Assembly: GCF_001659605.2 (NCBI RefSeq)
Contig: NC_035174.2
Span: 172,289 to 236,288 of the forward strand
DNA length: 64,000 bases
Direction of reading: 5' to 3'
DNA from: Manihot esculenta
Lineage: Eukaryota > Streptophyta > Magnoliopsida > Malpighiales > Euphorbiaceae
Below the pieces are notes generated by a model that worked only from the letters and a program-made list of their open reading frames with translations, made no database searches and was not told where the DNA came from. The position numbers were made by a program, and so were the translations under genes. Below, one piece after another: positions 1 to 11,860 of the stretch. How positions within the stretch are numbered: position 1 is the first letter of the stretch; each line of letters begins with the position of its first letter.

Positions 1-144
1 CATCTATTTAAGTATTTAAAATTTCTCCGTCCTTTAAGTTTTAACGTTTACAATTTTTTAGTCCTTATATATTAAATTTCGAAACTATTAGGTCCTCCAG
101 TTTTGAATCAGTACAACTGTTTGGTCCTTCATTTTAACCATTCA
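1..144. repeat. AT-rich sequence, possible end region of a larger MULE-like repeat
   Basis: No gene is seen. The stretch has repeated 'tagtcctt'/'ggtcctt' phrases in AT-rich DNA. Similar phrases occur in inverted orientation at about 3230-3405. This style is common in the long terminal inverted repeats of non-autonomous Mutator-like elements. The left boundary lies outside the window, so the call is weak. Confidence 0.25.
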
Positions 145-2390
145 TGTAACGACCCGAAAATCGGACCGCTACCGGCGCTAGGATCCGGGTCGACTTAAGG
201 CCGCCGGGACCCGTAGCAAGCTTGACATGCATCCTGAAAGCCTGCTTAATCCCATACATGATCAACAACATACATAAAAATTAAAACTTTTCTTTCCATG
301 AACATCAACCAAACTCAACCTGTGCATAAACATTAACATAACATTGATCCCTCTGTGGGATCTCATCAGTGTCCCCAATGGGTGACATAACATATGCTGA
401 GTTGGTTACATAGACATCATAAAAGAATCTCTAAGATCATGTATTAAAAAGGGATAACAACAATCTATGGTCAAGCACACCTCTAACATCCATATACATC
501 ATTACATAACTATACTGTACTTAAGACATTACATTACAATTTGATCATGTCCATTGCTAGCTATTACATAAACATAACTTCTTTACTCTATCCGGACTCC
601 CGCTCTATACTGTACCTGCAAGCCTGGGGGTAAAGGGAGAGGGGTGAGCTAAAAGCCCAGTGAGAAGAACTATAAAACATTTTAATACTATGCTCCAATG
701 AAATGCATCATAACACAGACAATTCACGTAAGGGTTGAGTGAACTCGTCACCAATTAGTCCAAGTTAACTCTGTGCCAGGTCGTAGCATGGGGTCCTGGT
801 CTTCCTGTCATACATACATTACTTACCATTATCCCAGGGCCTCGTCTGGGCTCCTGGTCTTCGAGTTCCACTATCGTGCCAGGCCGTAGAATGGGGTCCT
901 GGTCTTTCCTTACTCTGTGCCAGGCCGTAGAATGGGGTCCTGGTCTTCCTGTCTTGGACTAATTGGGTCATCCAACATTCACCCACATCAACAACAATCA
1001 ATGCAATGCCGCATATTCGTGAACACTAATGCAATCATCCTATCGCATAATCATGATGCATGAAACATGATAAAATATTTAATTTAAAAGATTAAGTTTA
1101 GTTCCACTCACCTCTGGCTGACTCTGACAACACCGAAGCAGCTGAACTCACTGCTGGGGTCCTCGGTTCCTCGGGTCCGAACCTACACAGGTGGACTCAA
1201 ATGAGGGACCAAACATACCTGAACATAACTATAAACTACTCCCCAAAAACCCCCCTAAAACATCAGGAAACAACCATAGAAAAACATGCAAAGGAGGCCT
1301 GAACAGGGCACTTTCGGCGGTAGGTTCGGCGGCCGAAAGTCCCTCCAGAGCCGAAAGTCAGGCAGGTTCGGCGGCACCTTCGGCGGCCGAAACTCCCAGA
1401 CAGAGACGAAACTCATGCATGTTTGGCGGCACCTTCGGCGGCCGAAACTGCCAGACAGAGACGAATGTCTCCTTTCGGGGGCAGCTTCTGCAGCCGAAAG
1501 GCTGCCTCCCCAGCCATATTCGGCGGCCGAAAGTTCCTTCGGCTGCCGAACCTGGTTTCTGCCAAAGGGCAGAAACTTGGCTCCCAATGCACACTTCGCC
1601 TCCAAACTTATCAAACATGCATCAAACCTATTCTACAACACACAAACACAAGCATACATGTTCCTAGGGGCCTCAAACCAACATAAACTCCATCTACAAC
1701 ACATCAAGCAACTCACATTGTACATGAACATACAATTATACCCATAAACTCCAAAAGCATAACCATAACCTAAACATGCATTCTAACCCATAGATCTACT
1801 TAAAACTTACTTAAAACATGCAATGAGCTTAAGATCGGCTCTTACCTCTTGAAGATCGAGAGAGAGACGACCTAAACTCGAAGTTGGGAGAAATTGGGTT
1901 CTTGAACTTTCAAGCTCCAAAACTTTGCTCAAAAGCTCAAATCTTCAAAACAACGTGAAAACAAGTGAAAACCTTGAAAGATTTAGAGGAAGAACATCAA
2001 AGATGGGTGAGGGGGCGGCGGAGACTCACCTTGGCCGAAAATGGAGAAAAAGCTCGCCCGTTTTCGGCTAAGGGATCCTTTTATAGTGGCTGGCCAGACC
2101 ACGTTCGGGGGCCGAATGTGCCTCCGCATGCATGCCATGTTCGGCGGCCGAACTTGAGATTCGGCGGCCGAACCTGGACTTCCCTCACTTATGCTTTCGG
2201 GGGCCTAAAGCACACCCGCAACGCATGCATGTTCGGCGGCCGAACTTGAGGTTCGGCGGCCGAACCTGAGTTTTCCTCCAATGCTATTTTCATGCAAAAA
2301 CTCATTTTCTTTCATGTTTAAAACATAAAACACATTAAAACATTTCCGGGATCCTAGCGCCGGTAGCGGTCCGATTTTCGGGTCGTTACA
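145..2390 (-). mobile_element. Chromovirus solo-LTR-like insertion with U5 sequence inverted at both ends
   Basis: This is a minus-strand copy of the dominant LTR family. It is flanked by a perfect 5-bp target duplication ATTCA (140-144 and 2391-2395). Reading on the minus strand, about 95 bases of the normal U3 start (TGTAATACCC...) are missing. They are replaced by an inverted copy of the U5 terminus. Both edges of the insertion therefore form a perfect 42-bp inverted repeat (145-186 and 2349-2390). The inside is otherwise a full LTR with clusters of the TTCGGC-N-GCCGAA palindrome (1310-1560 and 2100-2270), a TATA box (2079-2085, antisense) and a short tandem array (about 776-960). No coding sequence is present; open frames inside are by-products of the palindrome repeats. 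Confidence 0.85.
776..960. repeat. Short tandem array inside LTR
   Basis: About four imperfect copies of a unit built around 'gccaggccgtagaatggggtc' and 'ctggtcttcc' (related spelling in each copy). The array sits in the variable block between the palindrome cluster and the 3' end of the LTR. The plus-strand relative is at 32369-32560. Confidence 0.7.
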
Positions 2391-2541
2391 ATTCACTTAC
2401 AAGAAACTAACATGCTAAAATTCCACTCATCTAACTTAGATAAATAGTACAGAATTCATTCATACATAAAGAACATACTACAATCTGGTTCAACATAACT
2501 TTTATCTTCTGCAGCTTTATATAATGCATCTAAACAACTTT

Positions 2542-2946
2542 TTATGGTGTTTTTACAGCAAACACTATTAAGAGTAACAATATAATTATCATACAATTCT
2601 TCATCTGGTTCAAAATAGCTTCAATCTTTTGCAGCTTTACATGTAATTTTTTGGTCTCTTCATTAATCTTCAGCAACTCTTCTTTAATCTCTGCAATCGT
2701 TCTTGATAAGTTGGCCTTGAATACCTCTAACCCTTCACCTATACTGTTTGATGTTGGAGAGTTCACATTTGTTGGAATGCACCACCCAAGAAATGACCCA
2801 CATTTGTTATCTCGACAGTAATAATACAGCTTGTTTGGATTACTAGCAGATTCAGATATGCGAACCCCCGCTCTTTTTCCACAGCAGCAATTCACATTCA
2901 TGTAACCACCATCCCAGTTTCCCATCGATCCGCTGATGCCAGACAT
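2542..2946 (-). CDS. GRF-type zinc-finger protein with coiled coil and C-terminal membrane segment
   Basis: The intact 134-residue single-exon frame resembles the plant family of small uncharacterized GRF zinc-finger proteins (At4g04775-like). A GRF finger is visible at residues 20-56: a CCCG cluster (C20-G23), then NPNKLYYYC (C44), then KCGSFLGWC (C49, W55, C56). Residues about 75-115 are rich in E, K and L and look like a coiled coil (IAEIKEELLKINEE). Residues about 117-131 are hydrophobic (MIIILLLLIVFAV), consistent with a tail anchor. The start is the only ATG that precedes the finger. Its molecular role is unknown; GRF fingers in other proteins bind nucleic acid. The LTR at 145-2390 is inserted about 150 bp beyond its stop. 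It could be a gene carried by a transposon rather than a host gene. Confidence 0.7.
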   Translation of the reverse strand: MSGISGSMGNWDGGYMNVNCCCGKRAGVRISESASNPNKLYYYCRDNKCGSFLGWCIPTNVNSPTSNSIGEGLEVFKANLSRTIAEIKEELLKINEETKKLHVKLQKIEAILNQMKNCMIIILLLLIVFAVKTP

Positions 2947-3229
2947 TCTCGCGAAGATAGAATGAATCCTTTAGGTGCTTGATCGTCAGCTATTATGAAC
3001 GAAACGGAGGTGGGATCCTTTCAGTGCTTGATCAATGTTGAAGATAGTCTGCCGAGAGATGATGGAGTATGCTGAAAAGGGTAAAATTGGAGGTGAGAGA
3101 GTAAAGGGAGGATTGTCTGCTGAGAGATGATGAGAGGTTGCTTCTAGGGTTGTAATCAGACTGTTATGGCAAACCCACCCATACATTTATGCTTAATAGG
3201 GATTGAAAAGGGTAAAATTGGATTTTTAA

Positions 3230-3405
3230 AATATTCTCTCCTTTTCATCTTATTTTTAACGGAAAAGAGGGTAATAGTGGATGGAAGGACTGATTTGTTA
3301 ACGTTTTGATTATATAAGGACGTTTTAATAAGTTTCTGAAAATACAGTGACTGACTTGTTAATAATGGCAATACCCAGGGACTAAATCGTAAATTACCCA
3401 TTAAG
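3230..3405. repeat. Possible inverted partner of the window-start repeat
   Basis: Read on the minus strand it begins GGGTAATTTACGATTTAGTC and continues with 'agtcagtc' and 'cgtcctta' phrases. It resembles the style of bases 1-144 in the opposite orientation. If real, the two would bracket the GRF gene as ends of a Mutator-like element. Alignment was by eye and is loose. Confidence 0.3.
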
Positions 3406-3442
3406 AAATTGGGGACAATTTTTTTTCCCTTGGATCCGTGAA

Positions 3443-4091
3443 TAGGGCTGTAATCAAACCGAACCAAGCCGAGTTTTGATAAATTCAGACTCGATTAGAA
3501 AATAAATTTAAAAGTTTGAGTTCGACTCGAGTTTCATTTTTAAACTCGAGCTCTGTTCATAAAATAAATATTAAACTTGAGTTCGGTTCGAGTTCGATTC
3601 GTAATAAACTTGTTTATCACATTAACGAGCCAACTCAAACTCCATTCAAAAAGGTCAAATTTGAACTCATTTAGACTCGAATTTGAGTTCGATTATATTA
3701 TAAATAAAATCAATATAATTCAAATTTATTTAAATTGTAAATAAATTTAAATTATAAGATTATTAAGATACTTCTAAATTAAATATTTTTATTTAATTGA
3801 AGTCTCTCGAACCCAAAACTAATGAAAAAGAATGCAGAAATATTGTTCTTTTATAGAGAAGTCACGATTCTCCATATCCGTTCAACTTTCGATATGGGAT
3901 TAGTGTTAGCAAACAAACTTGTTCGCCCTGCTCACAAGCTTATTTATGAGTGTTCATGAGTCAGCTCACGAGTTTAAACGAGTCGAATGCTGCTAAGTTC
4001 AAACTTGACTCGTTTATTAAACGAGTCTAAAATGTGGGTTCAAGGTCAGCTCGTTTAGAAAACGAGTTGAATTCATTCTCGAGCACCCCTA
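3443..4091. mobile_element. Non-autonomous hAT-like element
   Basis: The element is about 649 bp with ends TAGGGCTG... and ...CACCCCTA, which match the TAGGGGTG-type terminal inverted repeats of plant hAT elements. It is flanked by an 8-bp target duplication with one mismatch: TCCGTGAA (3435-3442) and TTCGTGAA (4092-4099). The interior is AT-rich with many 'gagttcgattcg'/'aaacgagt' repeats and no transposase frame. Confidence 0.65.
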
Positions 4092-4099
4092 TTCGTGAA

Positions 4100-4739
4100 A
4101 TGATATTGAATGCTGAATTGATGATTAACACTTCATTTATTTTATTTTTCCATATTGTTTGATATTTGAATATGCAGGTGGTAAATATTTTTCACATCAA
4201 ATAAAAAATAAACTACTTTTAAGAAAAAAAAAATCTCATTCTAAAAGAAATTCATTTAGCAAACAGATGCATTACACAAGGATAGCAACTGAACAAAGTA
4301 ACAAAAACTCCAACCTTCCCAGCTCAATTGACAGTTTCCATGACGTGTCTCTCTTTATGTTTCTCCACTGTTTCAGTACATCGTACATTTAACTTCTTAC
4401 TGCCGTACATACACAATTCACCCCGTATGATTTTACCATTAATAATAATAATAGTAATGATAACAATCTGACTCCTTGTTTAACTGTATATTATTCCACT
4501 AAAATCAAATTGAAGAAGCAACAAGAAGCTTCTTCTTGTTCGCTTCCTGGCAAGACAATTAGACGCTCACACATGTATATATTTTTCCTTTAACGATTAC
4601 GTTTGGGAAGGAAAATAATAAAAATAAAATATTTTTTAATTTTATTTTTCTTGTTTTCTTTGAATAAATTGAAAACAAAAAGGAAACTATTAATTTAACC
4701 TCAAATTTATAAATTCTACTATGAACACAAGTGCATATT
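4100..4739. other. Intergenic, upstream of the YTH gene
   Basis: AT-rich DNA with a TAA microsatellite-like stretch (about 4438-4452). No supported gene. The 77-residue frame at 4159-4392 is low in complexity and has no recognisable domain. Confidence 0.5.
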
Positions 4740-4956
4740 ACCCTTCCCCCTTATTTTTCCTTCTCTCCTTCCAGTTCCCAAAAAATAAAAGGAAATTCCG
4801 CTTCTTTTTTTTTTTTTTTTCACATAATAGTATCTTATCTATGTATCTACATAGATACTGTTGTGCGACTCTACCTTAGATTCTGGTGGCAGTTTGAAGA
4901 AATCCTCCTGTAATTCATGGCGGCAACCCAATCACAAACTCCGGATCGTACCACTG
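4740..4956 (+). other. Probable first exon of the YTH gene (5' leader, coding status uncertain)
   Basis: A pyrimidine-rich leader with a T tract (4804-4820) is followed by an ATG at 4917 that opens MAATQSQTPDRTT. The frame runs into a possible donor CACTG|GTACCT (intron from 4957). The codons look like a plant gene N-terminus. However, joining to the clearest acceptor (CATAG|G, 6829/6830) gives a stop after about 20 codons. A weaker acceptor at 6863/6864 would keep the frame open into the ATG at 6959. Either the first exon is untranslated, or the protein has an N-terminal extension. A cDNA would settle it. Confidence 0.45.
4836..4857. repeat. Perfect 22-base palindrome in the 5' leader
   Basis: TATCTATGTA, a 2-base centre (TC), then TACATAGATA. 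The two 10-base arms are exact reverse complements. It lies about 60 bases before the first candidate ATG (4917) and could form a hairpin in the transcript. Confidence 0.8.
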
Positions 4957-6958
4957 GTACCTCAATATCCCACCTACTCATATGTCAACGCAATACATAC
5001 ATACTTATAATTTGGATCTTCGATCTAATTTTAGCTCTCTCTATCTCACCTCCTCCCTCTTGCTTTGATTTGATGCGTTCAAATTAATTATCCGTCTTTC
5101 TCATGGAAAGGCAACTAGTTGGAGGATATCTTCCTTTAATCATAGATCATTTGATGGTTTCTTTTGGAATAGATATTAATTTTCTTCTTTTTCGTCCCAA
5201 TTTTTTTATTGTATTTCTGCTTTTTATGACGTGTTTGCATTTTTGGGCTTTCTTGATTTTCATTTCCTAGAGGCTTCTAACTTGTTATCTTGTTGCTTGA
5301 TAGAATTTATGTTTCGCGGTGGACTTTGATCTGGGCTGCAGGGAGATAGATAGGTGTTTTATGCTGAGATCTGATATGTGGATGTTGTGAGGTGATCAGA
5401 ATTACTGTAACTTCTAGGTTTTCTTTCCATCACACATGTTTTGTGTCGTATGGATTTGGATTGAAGTCAGATATAGTTATTAAATCCATATATTCCTGAA
5501 ATCGAAGTATGTTGTGGGTGATGGATGGATGTGCCTGATTACATCACTTTATCCATTTTTTAAGGAGCCTTTAGTGGATGTACGTTGGATGTCATTTTTG
5601 TGGATTCAGAATAAGGGAAATCGCAATGGAGTAACTACCTGCTGACCATCTTAGTGTTATCTCCATTCCTATGGTTTTTGATATCTGTTTTGCAGATTTT
5701 ATACTATTATGTACTGTTCTCAGCAATGAGAGGGAATAAAAGGGAGTGTTGAATGAATCCATAGGATAGATGAATTGCTCCGATCTGGCCAAACATTAAA
5801 GGCAACAAGGCTTGCATTCAATTGGAAAGTAAATCCCCATGAAGCAAGCGTATCTAGAATAAGTTGTTGATATTGTGCCATGAAAGGTTTATTTGATAAG
5901 ATATTTAAGTTGAAATATGTAGGTATTGCAAGTTATGTTGGTGGCAATCATAGATGGAATGAGCTTATTTAAGAGAAGAAAAAAGTTTGTATTTTGTGGA
6001 GTCTTTGTTTAATTAAAGTTTGAGGTGTTATGAGGACAACTAAATGGTGAAAAGTTCTCCACTATATAAGGAGTTTCTATTTATTCAATAAAACAAGCTG
6101 ATCTGTTCCCAAAATTGTGAGATTGAGACTCATTTTCTTGAGTCTTGAGGGGTTAAGAGCTCCCTCCAATGAGCTCATTTCTTGTCCATCTTTTCATGAT
6201 GTGAACCGTGAGCCAGGGCCATAACAAAATTAAATTGAATCAGATTTGCTTCCAGCTGTTTTTGTAACAATTTAATTGATTTTTTATTCAAATGTTCACT
6301 CAGGTCATGTTATATGTGGTTTTGTTTACTTGTGCCAAAGTAGGTTGGCAAAAGGGCACAACAATGAAAAAGCTCTTTGCTGATGAATCAAAAAAAATTC
6401 ATGTGAATAATAAATTTGACTCCTTTTGATCTTGGGAGAATCATAGACTGTGGACAGAAGAAACAAGGTTACTTATTTTGGTGAAATGCAAACAGATATA
6501 TTGTGCCTTATTATTTGCCATTTACTGTAGCTAATTGATCTGTGAATACTTATGGTTTCTAGGTAGTCAGTGGATTCTAAAATTGAGTAAAACATATTTG
6601 CGGTGCTCAAGATTTTAGCATGATATGGAATCTTCAAATTGATAAAAGCATTCATGTATGAATTTTGTTTGTTTATTAATGGCCTTCTGTTTTACATCAT
6701 AATGTGAATTTGTTTGTTCTTGTTGTAATTGTTTATCTTAATTTTTACATAGTGCTGAAAGTATTTGATATGCATGATTGCTTTTCACTTTGAAATATTC
6801 ATCTGCTTCTGTTTATCATGTGTGCATAGGTGTACTCATGGATTTGTGCACACATATTCATAGCTTCAAGCTTTGCTATCTGCAGTTTTAGCTTTGGTCG
6901 GTCAATAATTTGTACTGCCTGTGTTTCTAAGACTACTAAGTCTCTGAGCTTACTGATC

Positions 6959-9900
6959 ATGGATGCAGAAGAAAAACCTGTTGAACCTGATACCATGACG
7001 GAGCGGGTAGTTTTTATATATATACACTTAATCTCAATTGATTTCTTGTTTGCTTCTACATGGATCAGTTTAAAGAAAATATTTTTAGTGACAACTGTTA
7101 TTTGCAAACTTGTATTCAGACTCTTTCTGCAAAAAATGAGACATCAGTTTCTCCCAATTCCTCTAGGGATGCTGCCATTATGGGTCCTCGAAGGGAGAAC
7201 ACAGGTCACTTGGGGCCTTTTGGTTTGCATGGAGATCACACCCTCTATCCTTCTAATGTTTATGCCCCTCAGGCACAGGCATTCTACTATAGAGGTTAGT
7301 TTTACAATTGTCTAGCCAATTGAGAACCCTTGAGCTTAGAATGCTATTCATCTCACTAAACAATGCTGGATGGCTGGGTTTTTTTAACTGAACATTGATG
7401 CACTTCTGCGTTGAGCTTAGAGATTGAGATTTTGCACACAACTGCGGAATTCCTACCCTGATTACTACCTACACTGTTGTTAGATGGGATGGGGGAAGGG
7501 GGAATATTGGGGAAACTAGACCTACTTCCAACATGTTTATATATAACATGTTCTTTTGTAAATATCTTAGTTAATTAATTATTATTTTATGAATTTCTTA
7601 ACCATAGATAAAGGGTGAAAAGATATGGATATACATGTAGAGATGGGAATGAAACAAAAAGGGATGTGTTATGTATTTGGAAAAATAATGGATGAAAAGG
7701 AAAAATCGAGACAACTGATAAATGCCCCACCCTGAATTCAAGGCGGATGGATAATGATATTATATAGTGGGTTAGGTATGAGTTTGGTAAAACTGGCCTC
7801 ATATCTCACAAGTAAACCTGCCAAGTTGAGCTCAGTTATTCTTTTAGTTGTGATAATGTCTAATAAAGTAGACACTGAAACTATTTGTCATTTATGGTGT
7901 TAACCAGGTTACAATAATGCCATTGGTGAATGGGATGAATATCCTCCATATGTCAATGCTGAAGGATTAGAAATTGGATCATCTGTGAGTGCCTTTCTCC
8001 TCTTGCATCTTTTTACATTTTCTTGCATGGATTATAGTTGCTGAATTATTCACTAACTTTGATCTTAATCAGGGTGTCTACAATGACAATGGTTCCATTG
8101 TATTCCATCCTGGATTTGGCTATGGTCCACAAATGCCGTATGGACCATATTCTCCAGTCACAACACCTTTGCCTTCTGTAGGTGGAGATTCTCAGTTATA
8201 CTCTTCCCAGCAATTTCCATTTTCTGGCCCTTATTACCAGCAATTAGGTCCTCCTAGTACGCCATATATTACTTCACCGACTCCAATTTCACAACCAGAG
8301 CTCAGCATACCAAGTGTTGACCAACAGGGTGATCACATGCTTTTTGGACCAAGGCCTAGTTATCCTCCCATTCTAGGATCATTTGGTGGAGGCAATATTT
8401 CTGGGAATCTTGGTACTCTTGGTTTTCATGATTTACAACAGGGGTTTGATGGATTGAGGTCTGGAGGACTTTGGTCAGATTGGTCAAATTCCTCTGATAG
8501 ACATAGGCCTCTAACTCCCTTATCACCTGCAGTTTCTCCACAGCCAATTGGCAGTTTTGGGTCATATGGGCATAATGTTGGAATGGTTTGTTCTATTGCT
8601 ACGTTATTTCTGTTGTTGCATTTTCTATGGGGATCTCATGCATGCCCCTTTTATTTTCTCTGTCAAATTCTAATGTGCATCCTTTTCTTCTATTTGTATT
8701 GAATATCCATAAATGGCAAGCTGGATAAGTAAGTAGGTGTTGGTTTAGTGGATTAATTTGCCAAAAAGTTATAATGATTTATTTATATGCAATGCATGTG
8801 AACTGTCTAGTGGGACTGCGATTCGGATTCTTTGTGTATATGCATATGCTTTTTTTTTAATTCTTTATGTACATGCATACGCTTTTTTTTAAGGACCATT
8901 TTTTCCCACTAATATCAGTAGCTATTATGCTATAATGCTTTTAGGGGAAAATTTTTCCATTGCATCATCTCCCAAGGTGGGTTACCTTGATTCTTTGGAA
9001 TTCAAAGATGGCAACATACTATTATGTTCTTGTTACAAGAAATTCATGTTAATATGATAATAGTGTATCATTAACAATGAATCAAAGCATATTCATGATC
9101 TAACCAGATTTGAATGAGGAAATTCAATATTTATGTTGTATCTGTGTACTTTAATCAGTAGAACATGAACTATTGGACTTGATCAACATGATGATCTGAG
9201 CGACTGCCTTAGCTTGCTTTTTCATACATTCATTGCGATGGTAACAACTATGCCTTACATTTCATGTTGGCATCACCATGATGTTATTATTGTTGATAGT
9301 GGGAAGTTGTGAACACTAGCATCATGCTCTGGGGCAAAAGTGTAATGAAGGAAGCTTGACGTTTTAGAATGGATGCTGACAAATTGAGCTTTTTCCAGGC
9401 ATCTCAACAACAAAGATCATTTTATGGCATTGTATCCGGTTCAAACTCCTATACTAGTGGCTACATGCACAGTGGGTTAAGTCAGGGTTCTGGATTTGGA
9501 AGTGCATCAATTTCTAGTTTGGCAACAAACAGCAAGGGTTGGCTTTCTCATGAAAACAGCAGAAGTCTGGGGAGGGCCAGCATTTCTGTATGCAGCTGTA
9601 ATGGTAGTCTTGATATCCTTAGTGAGCAAAACCGAGGACCAAGGGCCTCTAAGCCTAAGAGTCAAAATGCCGTGGAACATACTTCTTCCATTGATAATAG
9701 CAAACATGGCAAATCCACTGCAAACGTTCATGATGCATTGTATAACCGACCAGATTTTGTCACTGAATACAATGATGCTAAATTCTTTATCATCAAATCA
9801 TACAGTGAAGATAATGTCCACAAGAGCATCAAATATGGTGTCTGGGCCAGCACACCAAATGGGAACAGAAGATTGGATGCTGCTTATAGTGAAGCTAAGG

Positions 9901-11493
9901 AAAAGCAAGTCCCTTGCCCAGTTTTCCTCTTCTTTTCGGTAAACATCTGATTCTTCTCACTGTTCATAGAGAGCAGGCTAAGTTGGAAGATGGATTGAAT
10001 TGCAGCCCTGAAGTGGTGATGATGTTAATGATGATTAGGTGATTCCTGATTAATAAAGCCAACCAAATAAACTGTTCCTTAGGCTCCATTTATTTCTGTG
10101 CAGGTCAAGAGTTTAGGAAAAAGAAAAATAAAAAACCCCTATTCGGTTTTAGAACTCTTGATATATATTAAATTCAGTTTCTCATGCTGATATCTTCTTC
10201 AGTTTTCTTCTTTTCTTTCTCTTTCTTTTTTCCTTTTACATTTTCACAAATATCTTTTTGTCGTTTCTGAAGAACACTTTCGTCAGAAAACTGTGGTGGC
10301 TTTTGGCTTCATTATTTGTGTGCAGTCTATTTGCTTCCATTTGAGTATGCATCTTTTGTATTGCTTTTAGAGTCGTCTGAAGTTTGGAATTGAGCTCTCG
10401 ATGTCTGAGGGAGACTGTAGTTTCTTCTGAATCTGTTCTTTCTTATGTACCTCTACTCTTGTTGCTTGCTTCTCATATTTTATAATCTTCTTGCAAATCA
10501 ACTAATTATTCTTATATGAAGGTGAATGCTAGTGCTCAGTTCTGTGGGGTGGCTGAAATGGTTGGGCCTGTTGATTTTGATAAGAGTGTGGATTACTGGC
10601 AGCAAGATAAGTGGAGTGGGCAGTTCCCTGTGAAGTGGCATATTGCTAAAGATGTCCCAAACAGTCAGTTCCGTCACATTGTATTGGAAAATAATGACAA
10701 CAAACCTGTCACTAACAGTCGAGACACGCAGGAGGTAGGAATTCCTTTGTTAAGTACTTCAAGTGATGAGAATGACTTCACATTCTTGTTGATTTAGGGT
10801 TGACCTAGTATTAAACTGGCACACTCTCTTTTCATGTCTTTAAAGCAATGCATCTAAAAATATAAGCCTTGCTTCTCTTCAGTTTATTAAGCTTATTGAA
10901 TACTCTCTCCACTTATCTGAAAAATCTTGGACCCCAGTTTTCACATATGATCATACTATGTTTCTAAATAGTTACCAATTTATGCTAGATTTTTTTAGAT
11001 TTTGTTTTTGCACATGAAATTAACGTGCTCTTCGGTTGGATAAACTTGTTCCATTATTATAATAATTCTTAACTATGATGTCTCTTTTCCTGCTTGTTTA
11101 TGCCTAAATATCAAATATGTAATGTTGCAGGTGAAATTGGAGCAGGGCATTGAGATGTTGAACATTTTTAAGAACTATGAAAATGACATGTCGATCCTGG
11201 ATGATTTTGACTTTTATGAAGACAGACAGAAGGCCATGCAAGAACGCAAGGCTAGACAGCAATTGAGCCCGATGGCTGCCGGTGTCGCTGGAGCAAATGA
11301 GCACAGAAGTGCCATTACCTTACCCAGTGATTTTATCAAGCAGATGTCCAAGAGTTTTGCTCAAGTTGTCTCCTTGGAAGAGTCTAGTAAAGAAGGTCCT
11401 GTTACTGATAAAGCCGGCTCTGTCTCTGATAGCTCCACCAGAGTTAAGGCGGAAGATGCAATTGCAGGTGTTTCTTCTACCAAGACAGGTTAG
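6959..11493 (+). CDS. YTH-domain m6A RNA-binding protein (ECT/YTHDF family), spliced
   Basis: This is a cytoplasmic-type reader that binds N6-methyladenosine in mRNA. Supported coding exons are 6959-7006, 7069-7294, 7908-7984, 8073-8585, 9399-9938, 10522-10734 and 11131-11493. All join in phase with GT-AG introns, giving 659 residues plus a TAG stop, a normal length for plant ECT proteins. Residues 1 to about 400 are low-complexity and rich in Y, P, Q, S and G (for example [16 protein letters not shown]), as expected for the disordered N-terminus of this family. The YTH domain spans about 416-553 ([54 protein letters not shown]). The aromatic-cage tryptophans are all present: W437 (GVWAS), W494 and W499 (YWQQDKW). 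The C-terminal ~100 residues are a basic then acidic tail. ATG 6959 is the first in-frame ATG I can support; an upstream exon (4740-4956) may extend it. Splice sites are inferred by eye. No frameshift or stop is seen. Confidence 0.88.
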
Positions 11494-11860
11494 GAAGACA
11501 TCTATGCATTGGGATTAGTGGAATGCATCGGTGTATCTGCATATGAATGCAAGGTGGTATGAGTTGTGATGTGCTTCATGTATGATATGTGGGTTGAGAG
11601 TGTTACATTTTACCTGTAGTAATGAGTTTTCTTCTTTGTTTCATTGTCGTTGTCATTGTCTTTAGCTTTCGAGGGAGAGTAGCGATTGTTAGCTACTGGC
11701 TGAGATCTTGCGTTTGTAAAAGTAGCCCAACTTAATAGCTCTCAGGTGGTTGAATGAAAGAATACAGCAAAAAGATGCTAAAGCACCGTCGTATTTGTGT
11801 GTGCGGTATTTGAATTGTTGTTAATTTATTCCTTTATGGAAGGGGAAATCCATAACGAGT
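11494..11860 (+). other. Probable 3' UTR of the YTH gene
   Basis: Non-coding, T-rich sequence downstream of the stop. An 'aatgaaagaat' stretch at about 11753 could serve as a plant poly(A) signal region. The end is not defined. Confidence 0.4.

Noticed and set aside
1191..1747. Overlapping open frames on both strands rich in RFGGR, SAAEP and RRPNL motifs; similar ones occur in every LTR (for example 22036, 36351, 42155, 45825, 51786, 54229, 57411)
   Set aside because: They are translations of the TTCGGC-N-GCCGAA palindrome array, open in several frames at once, without conserved starts or a protein-like pattern.
4159..4392. 77-residue open frame upstream of the YTH gene
   Set aside because: Lysine- and serine-rich low-complexity translation with no domain; next to the hAT-like element.
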